Source: Granulicella sp. L46
GTDB lineage: Bacteria; Acidobacteriota; Terriglobia; Terriglobales; Acidobacteriaceae
DNA length: 64,000 nucleotides
Assembly (NCBI RefSeq): GCF_009765785.1
Contig: NZ_LMUT01000012.1
Span: forward strand, 1,015,425 to 1,079,424
Direction of reading: 5' to 3'
Shown: positions 42,019 through 52,400 of the stretch, piece by piece
Layout of the letters: the number at the start of each line of letters is the position of its first letter
Numbering within the stretch: position 1 is the first letter of the stretch
The notes under the pieces: model-generated
What the model was told of the DNA's origin: nothing
The model's database searches: none
The model's input: only the letters and a program-made list of their open reading frames with translations
Program-made: the position numbers and the translations under genes

Positions 42019-44307
42019 ATGCAACGTCGCCTCATCTCACTCACACCGTCCGCGCGACTCCTCACCTCTGCGGCTGCATTCTCGATTGCGCTTTCATTAG
42101 CGGCAGTGGCGCAGACGCAGGACACACCCGAATCCCGCCTGGCCTATAACCAAAAGATCGCCAAGGACTACACCTACCGCTACGGTGTCGACCACCCATT
42201 TCTGCCATCAAACATGACCTCCGACACCGGCAAGTTCATCGACCCTAAGAGCTTCGCCACCGCTCAATATTGCGGCCACTGCCACCAGGAGGCGCACGCC
42301 GAGTGGCGTCAGTCCGCCCACTCAAACTCCAATCGCGCACCCTGGTATCTCCGCAACGTTAACCTACTCAACGCTGAAAAGGGCATCAGCTTCTCGCGTC
42401 ATTGCGAGGGCTGCCACGATCCCATCGCCGTCGTAGCCGGCGCAATCACCGAAGGCGCCCCACGCAAACGCCCCTACGATCAAGACGGCGTAACCTGCAT
42501 GGTCTGCCACTCCATCCAGTCGGTCACCACACGTGGCACGGGCAGCTACGTCCTCGGCGAACCCGCCGTCATGGTCGACGAAAGCGGTAAGCCCATTCAC
42601 GGCCCCGTGTCCGATCAGGAAATCCTCGCCCACCTCGATCGTCACTCCGCGGCCGTCATGAAGCCCTTCTACAAGACGCCGGAGTTTTGCTCCTCCTGCC
42701 ACAAAGCGGCTCTACCCAGAACGCTTAACGACTACAAGTGGCAGCGCGCGATCTCACTCTACGAGGAATACCAGGTCTCGTCTTTCGCCAAACAGTCCCC
42801 TCTTCCCTTCTACAAAAAGGATGTCGTCTCCACCTGCCAGACCTGTCACATGCAACGCGAAGCTCTAGTCTCCCTGCCCGACCCTGGCGCCAAGGATGGC
42901 AAGCTCGCCTCGCATCGCTGGCTCGGCGCCAACACGGTTGTCCCGCAGTACTATCACTTCGAAGAGCAGATGAAGCGCGTCACCGCGTTCCTGCAAAATA
43001 ACGTCTTCAACGTCGACATCTTCGCAGTAGAACCGAGCGCGCCCGAAGGCACACAGGCAAGCCTGATCGCTCCACTCGGCAAAGATCCCTTCACCCTCAA
43101 CGCCGGTCAGCGTGTCACCGTCTCCGTCGTCATCCAGAACAAGGGCATCGCTCATTCGCACGTCCCCGAGCAACGCGACATGTATGAGTCCTGGGTTGCT
43201 TTCACCGTCAAAAACGCACAGGGAAAGACCCTCGCGCAAAGCGGCTTCATCCAGCCCAACGGCAAACTCGATCCAGCGGCCCACAGCTTCACCAACCGCC
43301 TCATCAACAAGAGCGGCGGCATCAACGACCTGCATCAGGTCTGGGACAACCGCGTTGTTGCGTTCAACAACACCATCCAGTCCGGACGTTCGCAACTGAT
43401 CCGCTACGAATTCACCATGCCTCACACCGATAGCCCGGTCACCGTAACCGCAACCGTCCGCTACCGGCGCTTCGACCAGACCTTCATGGACTTTGGCATG
43501 AGCATGCCTCAGGGTCAGCACTACCAGCAGCCCATCGTCGACATGGTCAGCACCTCGCGCACCCTCAACGTTGGCCAGAACGACGCCACCAAGCCGCTGC
43601 TCAACGAAAATCCCGAGTGGATGCGATGGAATAACTCCGGAATCGCCCTGCTCGATGCGCAGCAGTATGCCGCCAGCGTCGATGCCTTCGCGCACGTCGC
43701 AAAACTCCGTCCCGACTACGCCGACGCCCCCACCAACATCGCCATTACCTTGATCGCGTGGGAGAAGTACAACGACGCGCTTCCCTACCTCCAAAAGTCG
43801 TTGTCACTAGCCAAGGACAACGCGCGCGCCCTCTATTACCTCGCACTCGTGCAGCGCAACGAGGGTAAAGTCGACGACGCGATCGCCAATCTCCAGAAGG
43901 TCATCGCAGCGTTCCCGCAATCCCGCGACGCCCATCGCGAGCTCGGCTTCACGCTGTACCAGCAACACAAGTACGACCTCGCGCGTACGGAATACGAGTA
44001 CGTGCAGTCCATCGATCCCGACGATCTGGCCGCCCACTACAACCTCTCCATCATCTACCGCCGCCTTGGCCTGAAGGATAAGGCAGCAGTCGAATCAGCG
44101 TACTTCGCCGATCAGAAGGACGACCCCACCGCGAGCACCTACGCCCTCGAGTACCTCCGCAAGCATCGTGAAGTCGCCCAGGAAAGCGTCCCATGGCACG
44201 TCCACGACCTCGACCAGCGCGGCGCAGATGAGACTCAGCCAGTTCCTGTGACGGCCGCAGCCCCTCAATCTGGACAAAGCTCGCCTAACTCTCCTACCCT
44301 GAAATAG
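42019..44307 (+). CDS. Exported pentaheme c-type cytochrome fused to TPR domain
   Basis: 762 aa; CGAGGA precedes the ATG and residues 1-31 form a signal peptide ending AVAQ. Five CxxCH heme sites are present: CGHCH (85-89), CEGCH (129-133), CMVCH (160-164), CSSCH (224-228) and CQTCH (273-277), in the style of cytochrome c554-type domains. Residues about 330-520 are a beta-rich region without a name. The C-terminal part (about 545-725) contains five TPR units (AIALLDAQQYAASVDAF, YLQKSLSLAKDNARALYYLALVQRNEGKVDDA). It is expected in the periplasm, carrying electrons, with the TPRs docking a partner. It lies between the ASPIC/UnbV gene and a small cytochrome c with gaps of 54 and 7 nt, a probable operon. 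Reaction unknown. Confidence 0.9.
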   Translation: MQRRLISLTPSARLLTSAAAFSIALSLAAVAQTQDTPESRLAYNQKIAKDYTYRYGVDHPFLPSNMTSDTGKFIDPKSFATAQYCGHCHQEAHAEWRQSAHSNSNRAPWYLRNVNLLNAEKGISFSRHCEGCHDPIAVVAGAITEGAPRKRPYDQDGVTCMVCHSIQSVTTRGTGSYVLGEPAVMVDESGKPIHGPVSDQEILAHLDRHSAAVMKPFYKTPEFCSSCHKAALPRTLNDYKWQRAISLYEEYQVSSFAKQSPLPFYKKDVVSTCQTCHMQREALVSLPDPGAKDGKLASHRWLGANTVVPQYYHFEEQMKRVTAFLQNNVFNVDIFAVEPSAPEGTQASLIAPLGKDPFTLNAGQRVTVSVVIQNKGIAHSHVPEQRDMYESWVAFTVKNAQGKTLAQSGFIQPNGKLDPAAHSFTNRLINKSGGINDLHQVWDNRVVAFNNTIQSGRSQLIRYEFTMPHTDSPVTVTATVRYRRFDQTFMDFGMSMPQGQHYQQPIVDMVSTSRTLNVGQNDATKPLLNENPEWMRWNNSGIALLDAQQYAASVDAFAHVAKLRPDYADAPTNIAITLIAWEKYNDALPYLQKSLSLAKDNARALYYLALVQRNEGKVDDAIANLQKVIAAFPQSRDAHRELGFTLYQQHKYDLARTEYEYVQSIDPDDLAAHYNLSIIYRRLGLKDKAAVESAYFADQKDDPTASTYALEYLRKHREVAQESVPWHVHDLDQRGADETQPVPVTAAAPQSGQSSPNSPTLK

Positions 44308-44314
44308 GAGTTTC

Positions 44315-44725
44315 ATGCGAGCGTTTCTACAATCAGCAATCATTTGCGCAGCGGTGGGCTGCGCCATCGTCGGACTAACCATTCTGCAGCCGCTGCCTTC
44401 GGTAGCTGCAGACTCAAACGCAAAACAACGCGGAGCAGAACTGTTCGCGCAACACGGCTGCGCCCATTGCCACGGCCCAGCAGGCGTAGGCGGCGGTCGA
44501 GGTCCTGACCTCCAACTCGTGCGCAAGCGCATGAACAAAGGACAGATCGCGCACCAGATTCATGACGGAGGCATGTCGATGCCCGCCTTCGCAAGCTCAC
44601 TCACCGACCCAGAAATCGAAGACCTCGTCGCGTATCTCCGAGCCAAACGCAAGTTCGTCCGAGTCCCCGCAGCGCCTCACCCCGCGCCACCCCCTCCTAC
44701 TTCGACCGACTCCGACCCCAACTAA
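44315..44725 (+). CDS. Small exported cytochrome c (class I)
   Basis: 136 aa; TAGGAG spans the previous stop codon and serves as ribosome site. Signal sequence 1-32 (ending VAA). A single heme motif CAHCH at 49-53 and an axial Met in GGMSMPAF (M89 most likely) define a class I cytochrome c, as in CccA/cbb3-type subunits. The C-terminus is a Pro-rich tail (APHPAPPPPTSTDSDPN). It begins 7 nt after the pentaheme cytochrome gene and almost certainly exchanges electrons with it. The pair could feed an exported redox enzyme on the envelope; the oxidase or reductase that completes the chain is not in this window. Confidence 0.9.
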   Translation: MRAFLQSAIICAAVGCAIVGLTILQPLPSVAADSNAKQRGAELFAQHGCAHCHGPAGVGGGRGPDLQLVRKRMNKGQIAHQIHDGGMSMPAFASSLTDPEIEDLVAYLRAKRKFVRVPAAPHPAPPPPTSTDSDPN

Positions 44726-44818
44726 AATCCCGCCTCTTCAACATCGCCCCGGCCAGAGGATAAACTCAACCCTGCGGCGGATCACTATCGTCTCGCCCGT
44801 CTCGCTGGAGGCAATTCG

Positions 44819-46660
44819 ATGAACCCGTTTTCCGCAACCATCTCTCGCGCCTCGCATCGCTTTCCGTTCCTCGCAGCCGCAGCCCTCGCCCTTGCGTGCG
44901 CAACCCTCCCACTCCAACACTCCGCCGCGCAACTCAAAGAAAAATCCGTCTCCTCCTCTACCGATCCCTGGTGGAAGCACGCCGTCGTCTATGAGATCTA
45001 CCCTCGCTCCTATCAGGACTCCACCGGCGACGGCATCGGCGACCTCAACGGCATCACCTCGCGCCTCGACTACCTCCAGAAGCTCGGCGTCGACGCCGTC
45101 TGGATCGCTCCCATGTATCCCTCGCCGCAAGTCGATTTCGGTTACGACATCTCCAACTACGAGTCCGTCGACCCGCAGTACGGCACCCTCGCCGACATGG
45201 ACCGACTCATCGCCGAGGGCCAGAAACACCACGTCCGAGTCCTCCTCGACATGGTGCTCAACCACACCTCCGACAAGCACCAGTGGTTCATCGAAGCATC
45301 CAGCTCGCGCACCAATCCCAAACACGAATGGTACGTCTGGAACGACGGTATTCCCGCCGATTCCCCCGGTGTCACACCCTATCAAAAGCGCTTCGAGCAC
45401 GACGGCCCCAATGGAAAAGTAGTCCCGCCCAATAATTGGATATCCGGCTTCGGCGGCTCAGCCTGGGAGTGGGTCCCCGCGGTCCGCCAGTTCTACTACC
45501 ACGAGTTCTACAAGCAGCAGCCCGACCTCAACTGGCGTAATCCTGCAGTCGAGAAAGCGATGTTTGGCTCAATGCAGTTCTGGCTTGATCGCGGCATCGC
45601 AGGCTTCCGTCTCGACGCGATTCCAAGCCTCTTCGAAGACCTCCAGCTGCGCAATAATCCGGAACTCGGCGGCATCAACGCTCAGGGTGATCCCAATGTT
45701 GGCAACACCTACACCGACAATTTGCCCGAAGTCCACGACGTCATCCGCCGCATGCGCGCGATGATCGCAAAGTATCCCGGCGACCGCGTGCTCATTGGCG
45801 AAACGTATCTGCCTAATACCGCCGAACTCGACAAGTGGTACGGCGGCACAGCCCACAATGAACTGCAGCTTCCCATGGATATGCTCATCGGTTTCCACGG
45901 CCTTCACGCTAAGCTCAGCGCGGCCGACTTCCGTCAGCGCATCGAGGAAGTCGAGACACAAATTCATGGCGCGCAGCCGCTCATCGTCTTCGACAATCAC
46001 GACAATGTACGCGCCATCGATCGCTACGGCGACGGCATCCATGACGACCAGATCAACAAGCTCCTCGCGACCATGCTCTTCACCACCAGGGCCACCTCGC
46101 TGATGTACTACGGCCAGGAGATCGGCATGCGCACCACCACGCCCACGCAGCGTGACGATGTACGCGATCCCATCGGCATCACCGGCTGGCCAAATGAGCG
46201 TGGCCGCGATGGAGAGCGCACCCCCATGCAATGGACACCCGGCCCGCAAGCCGGCTTCAGCACCAACCCGCACACCTGGCTGCCGATTCCACCGAGCTAC
46301 AAGACCATCAACGTTGCCGTCGAGTCCAAGGACCCCAACTCACAGCTGAATTGGTTCAAGAAACTCATCGCCCTGCGCCGCGATATTCCTGCGCTCCACG
46401 GCGGCACCATGACGATGCTCGACACCAGCAACCCTGACATTCTCTCCTACGTGCGCTCCACCGGCTCAGGCCCAGCGGTTGTCATAGCAATGAACTTCAC
46501 CGCCGCGCCGAAGACCATCACCCTCAACCTCGCGGGCTCAGGGGTGACAGGCACAACGGTGAAAACCTTTGCGGCCAGCGACGCGACACTTACGTCGATC
46601 TCGACACTGAACAACATCACGCTGCCGCCCTACGCAAGCTGGATAGCAGGCGTACAGTAA
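44819..46660 (+). CDS. Exported GH13 alpha-glucosidase (oligo-1,6-glucosidase/trehalose-hydrolase type)
   Basis: 613 aa, GGAGG 8 nt before the ATG, signal peptide about 1-38. GH13 motifs in order: WWKHAVVYEIYPRSYQDSTGDGIGDLNGI (about 51-79), conserved region I DMVLNHTS (144-151), region II GFRLDAIP with nucleophile D266, region III LIGETYLP with acid/base E328, region IV FDNHDN with D395. The Q-D-S-T-G-D-G-I-G-D-L opening and region II place it with alpha-glucosidases acting on short alpha-1,6 or alpha-1,1/1,4 oligosaccharides rather than with amylases. The signal peptide means it works outside the cytoplasm, which is uncommon for this subgroup. It is followed after 77 nt by a trehalase-family gene. 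Confidence 0.93.
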   Translation: MNPFSATISRASHRFPFLAAAALALACATLPLQHSAAQLKEKSVSSSTDPWWKHAVVYEIYPRSYQDSTGDGIGDLNGITSRLDYLQKLGVDAVWIAPMYPSPQVDFGYDISNYESVDPQYGTLADMDRLIAEGQKHHVRVLLDMVLNHTSDKHQWFIEASSSRTNPKHEWYVWNDGIPADSPGVTPYQKRFEHDGPNGKVVPPNNWISGFGGSAWEWVPAVRQFYYHEFYKQQPDLNWRNPAVEKAMFGSMQFWLDRGIAGFRLDAIPSLFEDLQLRNNPELGGINAQGDPNVGNTYTDNLPEVHDVIRRMRAMIAKYPGDRVLIGETYLPNTAELDKWYGGTAHNELQLPMDMLIGFHGLHAKLSAADFRQRIEEVETQIHGAQPLIVFDNHDNVRAIDRYGDGIHDDQINKLLATMLFTTRATSLMYYGQEIGMRTTTPTQRDDVRDPIGITGWPNERGRDGERTPMQWTPGPQAGFSTNPHTWLPIPPSYKTINVAVESKDPNSQLNWFKKLIALRRDIPALHGGTMTMLDTSNPDILSYVRSTGSGPAVVIAMNFTAAPKTITLNLAGSGVTGTTVKTFAASDATLTSISTLNNITLPPYASWIAGVQ

Positions 46661-46673
46661 TTTTGTTCGCAGC

Positions 46674-46703
46674 TGGTCCGGCGGAGCAGCCCGCGCTGGA
46701 CCA
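46674..46703 (+). terminator. Weak hairpin between GH13 and trehalase genes
   Basis: TGGTCC (46674-46679) and GGACCA (46698-46703) can pair around an 18-nt GC-rich loop. No T-run follows; it may only modulate transcription or mRNA stability. Confidence 0.25.
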
Positions 46704-46737
46704 ACTCCATTGACATTTCTACGGATAACCGCCCACC

Positions 46738-48387
46738 ATGAGCCGCACCCGCGCACTCTCCGCCCTTTTACTTCTTGCCTCGTTGCCTGCGCTGTCGCAG
46801 GCCACGACCGCAGCCGACCAGACCCAGATCCGCGACTACATCCACAACGGATGGGACACACTCTCGCGCTCAATGTACGACTGCAAATCCATCGTCGATC
46901 CCAAGGTCCACCAGGTCCCGGTCCTTTATCTTCCCGCCGACCTTCTCACACCGCCCGCAGTCGAAACCATGCGCAAGTCCTGCAACATCGATGTCCGTCA
47001 TCTACCGCGCGTCATCCATCGCATCAACGAGGTGCCACCCTCCGAGCTACCCGTCGAAGGCCTTCTCTATCTCCCCAATCGCTACGTCGTTCCCGGCGGA
47101 CGCTTCAATGAAATGTACGGATGGGACAGTTACTTCATCCTCCTCGGTCTCGAACACGACGGTCGCCGCGAACTCGCCAAGGGCATGGTCGAAAACTTCT
47201 TCTTCGAGATCGCCAACTACGGCGCCATTCTCAATGCCAACCGCACCTACTACTTCACGCGCTCGCAACCGCCGTTTCTCTCCTCCATGATCCGCGAGGT
47301 ATACGAGCATCCTGCTCCCGGCGCTCAGCCTGACAAGCAATGGCTAGCCCGCGCCTACAGCTACGCACAGCGCGACTACGCTCTCTGGATCTCACCCGAG
47401 CATCGCGCCGGCACCACCGGCCTCGCCCGCTATTACGACCTCGGCGAAGGCCCCGTGCCCGAACAAGCGGACGACTCGAGCTACTACCCGGACGTCATCC
47501 GCTGGCTTCTCGCTCATCCCACCGACCATCCCGAGTACCTCGTAACCGGTCCCGCAAAGCCAACCCCCGCACAAGCCGAACAACTCGCCCACACCAGCTG
47601 CGACGTCACCGCCTCCCACGTCTGCGCGCTCGCTGTCGTCGATGGCCATCGCCTTTCTGCCGCGTTCTACCGCGGCGACCGTGCCATGCGCGAATCCGGT
47701 TTCGATCCCAGCTTCCGCTTCGGCCCTTTCTCCGGCTCAACCGTCGATTTCGCCGGCGTCGGCCTCAATAGCCTGCTCTACAAGTACGAGCGCGACATGG
47801 CAGACATCGCCACCATCCTCGGCCGCAAGAGTGAAGCATCCGCTTGGACCCACCGCGCCACAACCCGTCGCGCGGCCATCGACAAGTACCTCTGGAACCA
47901 GAATGCCGGCCTCTACACCGACTACAACTTCGTCACCGGCAAGCGCTCCAGCTATCACTTCCTCACCACCTTCTACCCGCTATGGGCCGGCGCCGCCACC
48001 TCCGCCCAGGCCACCGCTGTCCGCAGTCATCTCGACCTATTCGAGCAGAACGGCGGCCTCCAGACCAGCGACGTGATCTCCGGCGTGCAGTGGGACGCGC
48101 CCTACGGTTGGGCGCCCATCACCTGGCTCGCCGTCTCAGGCCTCGATCGCAACGGCTTCCACGACGACGCCGCACGAATCGCCAGCAAGTTCACCGCTAC
48201 CATCCTCGACAACTTCCTCCGCGACGGCACCATTCGCGAGAAGTACAACGTCGCCAGCGGCTCCGCAAACGTCAAAGTCGCAACCGGCTACAAAAGCAAC
48301 GTAGTTGGCTTCGGCTGGACCAACGCTGTCTATCTTCAGCTCGAAGACATCCTCACCGAGCCAGCCAGCACGCTCACCTTGCACTGA
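46738..48387 (+). CDS. Exported trehalase-family enzyme (GH37)
   Basis: 549 aa with a signal peptide about 1-25. GH37 signature 1, PGGRFNEMYGWDSYF (119-133), and signature 2, QWDAPYGWAP, are both present. The segment RESGFDPSFRFG replaces the classic ESGWDFSSRW: the catalytic-acid Asp is kept while Trp becomes Phe. EKYN near the C-terminus carries the second catalytic Glu. The enzyme should split trehalose or a related alpha-disaccharide outside the cytoplasm. Neighbouring GH13 alpha-glucosidase and TonB receptor suggest a trehalose/alpha-glucan uptake cassette. Because of the altered motif, activity on a substituted trehalose is possible. Confidence 0.9.
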   Translation: MSRTRALSALLLLASLPALSQATTAADQTQIRDYIHNGWDTLSRSMYDCKSIVDPKVHQVPVLYLPADLLTPPAVETMRKSCNIDVRHLPRVIHRINEVPPSELPVEGLLYLPNRYVVPGGRFNEMYGWDSYFILLGLEHDGRRELAKGMVENFFFEIANYGAILNANRTYYFTRSQPPFLSSMIREVYEHPAPGAQPDKQWLARAYSYAQRDYALWISPEHRAGTTGLARYYDLGEGPVPEQADDSSYYPDVIRWLLAHPTDHPEYLVTGPAKPTPAQAEQLAHTSCDVTASHVCALAVVDGHRLSAAFYRGDRAMRESGFDPSFRFGPFSGSTVDFAGVGLNSLLYKYERDMADIATILGRKSEASAWTHRATTRRAAIDKYLWNQNAGLYTDYNFVTGKRSSYHFLTTFYPLWAGAATSAQATAVRSHLDLFEQNGGLQTSDVISGVQWDAPYGWAPITWLAVSGLDRNGFHDDAARIASKFTATILDNFLRDGTIREKYNVASGSANVKVATGYKSNVVGFGWTNAVYLQLEDILTEPASTLTLH

Positions 48388-48444
48388 TGATCGCCTCGCC
48401 CACCTTGCGAGCTCACCAGATCAATCCGTATGATGGAGCTCGCC

Positions 48445-49017
48445 ATGACAATTAAAACCAAGTCGCTCAGCCGCCTTCTCGTCCTTTCGACTCTTTGCGC
48501 TGTCGGAATCTCTCCCCTTCCAGTCGCCTTCGCACAGACCGCAGCCTCTCCAACCTCCTCCGCGAAAACAGACGCAACCCCCGGGGTTCTCGATCGCACG
48601 CAGGCCGCCGCCATTCTCCCCAAATCCGTCTTCTACAAGGGCCTGAGTGCAACGGTCCAGGGACGCAACTCGGCCGGCATTCGCTTCGGCAATGGCGACC
48701 TCGTCCTCGTCTCGCTGGTGGACACATCCGGATACTCCTCCGCGGTCCAGCAAACCTACCAGGCCTACCTCCTCAACGAAGTGCATCTCAAAATCGGTGG
48801 CAAGGGTCTTCCCCCCGGCGCCTATGGCTTCGGATTCGTCGGCGATCACATCGTTGTGATGGATATCGCCGGCAACGAACTCCTCCGCGAAGCCACCGTC
48901 CGTGACCCACAAATGACCCGCCCCGATCCCCTCCACATTGTTGCCGAGGAAGGCAAGCCCGGACAGTACCGCCTCTATCTCGGGCGCAGCTACGTCATCC
49001 TGTCTGCAGAAAAGTAG
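48445..49017 (+). CDS. Small exported protein of unknown function
   Basis: 190 aa from the ATG at 48445, preferred over ATGs at 48430 and 48433 because GGAG lies 7 nt before it. Signal peptide about 1-31 (ending AFAQ). The mature part contains TQAAAILPKSVFYKGLSATVQGRNSAGIRF, LVLVSLVDTSGYSS, YQAYLLNEVHLKIGGKGLPPGAYGFGFVGDHIVVMDIAGNEL; it looks like a small beta-barrel protein of a kind often exported in Acidobacteria without a name. Follows the trehalase-type gene by 57 nt on the same strand. A stable hairpin 30 nt after the stop closes the unit. Confidence 0.75.
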   Translation: MTIKTKSLSRLLVLSTLCAVGISPLPVAFAQTAASPTSSAKTDATPGVLDRTQAAAILPKSVFYKGLSATVQGRNSAGIRFGNGDLVLVSLVDTSGYSSAVQQTYQAYLLNEVHLKIGGKGLPPGAYGFGFVGDHIVVMDIAGNELLREATVRDPQMTRPDPLHIVAEEGKPGQYRLYLGRSYVILSAEK

Positions 49018-49469
49018 TCGCAGCCGCCATACGGGTTTAACGCTCTCCATGCCGATCAGTTTCGCTGGCTCACGCAGCGATCCTGATCGGCATCACATTG
49101 TCCCTGCTCACGATGGTGAGAGTCCCGATCTCGCTTCGTCCGTCACGCAAGAAGTCGCGGGCAACCTCTTCTAATCTCCGCTGTTGAACCCACACTTTCC
49201 GCATTAACCTGCGTCGCAAACCAATGTCGTTCGATTCAAATGAGAGTCATTTTCGCCACGTGCCGTGCCAAAACTCTTGCCAACTGATCAAACCAACGTT
49301 ACATTCCAACTATTACCCTGTTTACGTTGTTCACCGTACGTGAGCCCCACCCGCTGATCCGTTTCAGATGATCCGACTCTCAGAGCTACGCACGCCTGCA
49401 GCGTGTGAAGGTCTACTACCGATCGTTCCCCGGAACAATACAGGACGCGTGTATTCAGGAGCCGCCTTA
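49018..49469. other. Intergenic region before TonB receptor
   Basis: In these 452 nt I see no gene. They hold the hairpin at 49049-49093 and the ribosome site AGGAG (49457-49461) of the next gene. An in-frame ATG at 49368 would extend the receptor but gives no signal peptide. Confidence 0.55.
49049..49093 (+). terminator. Extended two-stem hairpin downstream of small exported protein
   Basis: ATGCCGATCAG (49049-49059) pairs with CTGATCGGCAT (49083-49093), and inside it TCGCTG (49062-49067) with CAGCGA (49075-49080): 17 pairs in all, with a symmetric 2-nt internal loop and a 7-nt apical loop. No T-run follows, so it may act as a processing or stability element rather than an intrinsic terminator. 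Confidence 0.55.
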
Positions 49470-52400
49470 GTGCAGCATTTTCACTTGAAGAACTTTTTGA
49501 CTCTTGCTCTGCTTCTGTTGTCCATTCTCATCGCAGGAGGCGTCACCGCTACCGCGCAAAACTTCCGCGGCAGCCTCAATGGAACCGTTACCGACAAGAC
49601 TGACGCTATCCTCTCGCACGCTTCCGTCACCATCCTCGAGGTCGATACAGGCGTCACCCACACTACCTTCAGCTCCTCAGCCGGTGGGTTCGCCTTTCAG
49701 GATCTGCCCGTCGGCACCTATAGCGTCACCATCGTCGCAGCCGGCTTCAGCACCGGCAAATACGACAAGATCCCTGTCTCCGCCGGTGTTCCCTACACCC
49801 TCCCCGTGAGTCTCGACGTCTCCACCTCCGCACAGACCGTAGAAGTCGTCGCCTCCAGCGTCTCGCTCGACACCACCACCTCCGCCCTCATCACCGACAT
49901 CCCCAGCCAGGTCATCAGCGACGCGCCCAACAACGGCCGCGACTTCACCCAGTTCATCCAGTACACCCCGGGATTCGCCGGCTACTCCATCGGCGGCGGC
50001 CCCGGCGCCGCACAGGTCGACGGCGTTCGTTCGAACCAGGTCAACTGGCAGATCGACGGTACCGACAACAACGATCTCTGGTGGAACATTCCCGCCATCA
50101 ACCAGGGCGGCGTCAACGGTATTGCCGGTGTCGTGGTTCCGCTTGACTCCATCGAGCAGTTTTCCTTCATCACCAGCGCTATGCCCGAGACCGGCCGCGA
50201 CGCCGGCGGCACCGTCAACCTCTCCATCAAGTCCGGAACCAATGTCTTCCATGGCGACGCCTACTACTACAACCGCAACGAGTTCTTCGCCGCCAACACT
50301 CCCTTCGCGCCTTCAGGCTCTAAGAAGAGTGAGACCCGTGACATCGACTACGGTGGCAGCGTCGGCGGTCCCATCATGAAAAACAAGCTCTTCTTCTTTC
50401 TCGCGTACGAGCACCAGGGCTTCGTCATCGGCGTCGCATCCGCTAAGACCGAACCCTCAATCGACTACCAGAATGAAGCTACCGTCCTTATCAATTCTTA
50501 TGGCATCCCCGTAAACCAAGTCTCCGCCGCACTCCTTGCAAACCTGTGGCCTGCCGATGCGCTCACCGGCCCCGCCCAGCCCAACAATTACTTCAACCCA
50601 GGCACCGAAAACGGACACAGCTTTAACCCGATCGTTCACCTGGATTACAACATCAACCAATCCAACCAACTCAGCATCCGCGGCTACTTCGCCGACGGCG
50701 ACCAGACCGCCCCAACCAGCGGCGAGCTCAACCCCTACTTCGAGGTCGCCCCTACCCACGTAGAAAACTACGCGGTCATCTACAACCACATCTTCTCGCC
50801 CAAGCTCGCCAACCAGGCCTTCTTTGGTGTCAGTTATTTTGATCAGGTCTTCTCCGATGCGGATCACTCCTACGATCCCGTCGCCCTCGGCCTCAACACC
50901 GGCGTTACCTCTCCCGACCTTTCTGGCGCACCCAAGATCACCATCGGCGGCGCCGCTGCCGGTAGCGGTCTCACCAGTAGCGCCAGCGGTTTCGATCCCG
51001 TCGGTGTCACGCCTCCCGAGGGTCGTCAAGATATCACCGGCCACTTCGACGATGCAGTCGCCTACACCATCGGCAAGCATGAGTTCCGCTTCGGTGGTGA
51101 GTTCCGCAGATCCCAGGTCTATGACTTCTACCAGACCGGCGCTCGCGGCGTATTCCTCTTCGACGGCTCGCAGGGACCCTGGTCGCAGAATGGCGGTTCC
51201 GCTGCCTGCGATGCCCTATCCACGGCGGGCACTCCCCCCCCAGTTAGTACGGTTCGCCACGCTCCCATCACTGAAACAGACGGCAACATCCTTCTTCTCG
51301 CTGACTTCATGGCTGGCTGCGTCTCCACCAATAACGCCTACATCGCAGAAGGCAATCAGAAACGCACCGTCTACGAAAACACTTGGAATATCTTCGCGCA
51401 GGACGCATGGCAGGTTACGCCGAAGTTGAACATCAACTACGGCATCCGCTACGACTACGCGCAGAGCGTCCACGACTCCGGCAAGGATCTCACCAGCTTC
51501 GATCCCTCCCTCACCGGAGGCTTCGCGATCCAGGGCGGCAACGTCAGCATCCTCTACAACCCCTTCAAAGGATCTGTCAGCCCGCGCATCGGCGTCTCCT
51601 ATGCGCTGGAGCCGAAGACGACCCTCCGTGCAGGCGCTGGCATCTACTACGACACCGTCTACATGCTCCCCATCCTCAACCTTCACGGCACCACCGATGG
51701 CGGCGCGCTCGGCATCGGCAACAACCTCGCCGGCTCTGAACCCGTCGTCACCGCGCAGGCCACCCCGACCAACCCAGACGGCGGCGTTGTCATCTCGAAT
51801 GGCGTGCCAATCTTTCCAACCCTCGCACAAACTCAGGCCGGTGCCGGCGTCACCAACGCCTTCTCCATCAACCCCAACTATCGTCCGTCCTACACCTACA
51901 GCTACAACGTCAATATCCAGCATGAAATCGGACCCAGGATTATCGCCCAGCTCGGCTACCTCGGCACACTGTCACGTAAATTAACCAGCGTCCTCGACAT
52001 CAACCCCTACGCCATCGGCAGCCAGCTGCTTACCGCTGACAACCTTCCGGCGAACTTCCCGGCCGCCTGCCTCCCGCCGAATCCCAACAACTACTCGTAT
52101 CAGCAATGCACTCGTCCGTACTTTCTTCAGTATCCAAACATCGGCAACGTCAACCAGCTCAACAGCAATCTGAATGCCAACTACAACAGCCTCCAGGCAA
52201 CGATGCGCAGCACCAACTATCACGGCCTCACCTCGCAGGTCGTCTATACCTGGAGCCATGCGCTCGACTACGAGACCGGCCTCATCCCCTATCTTCCCCA
52301 GGACAGCTTCCGCCAGAAACTGGAGTATGGCAACAGTGACTTCGACACGCGCAACACGTTCTCCGCATTGCTGAACTACAAGATCCCCGGAGGAAGCACC

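Noticed and set aside
46709-46737. TTGACA upstream of the trehalase gene as a -35 box
   Set aside because: Only 29 nt separate it from the ATG and no -10 fits, so it cannot serve this gene in the usual way.
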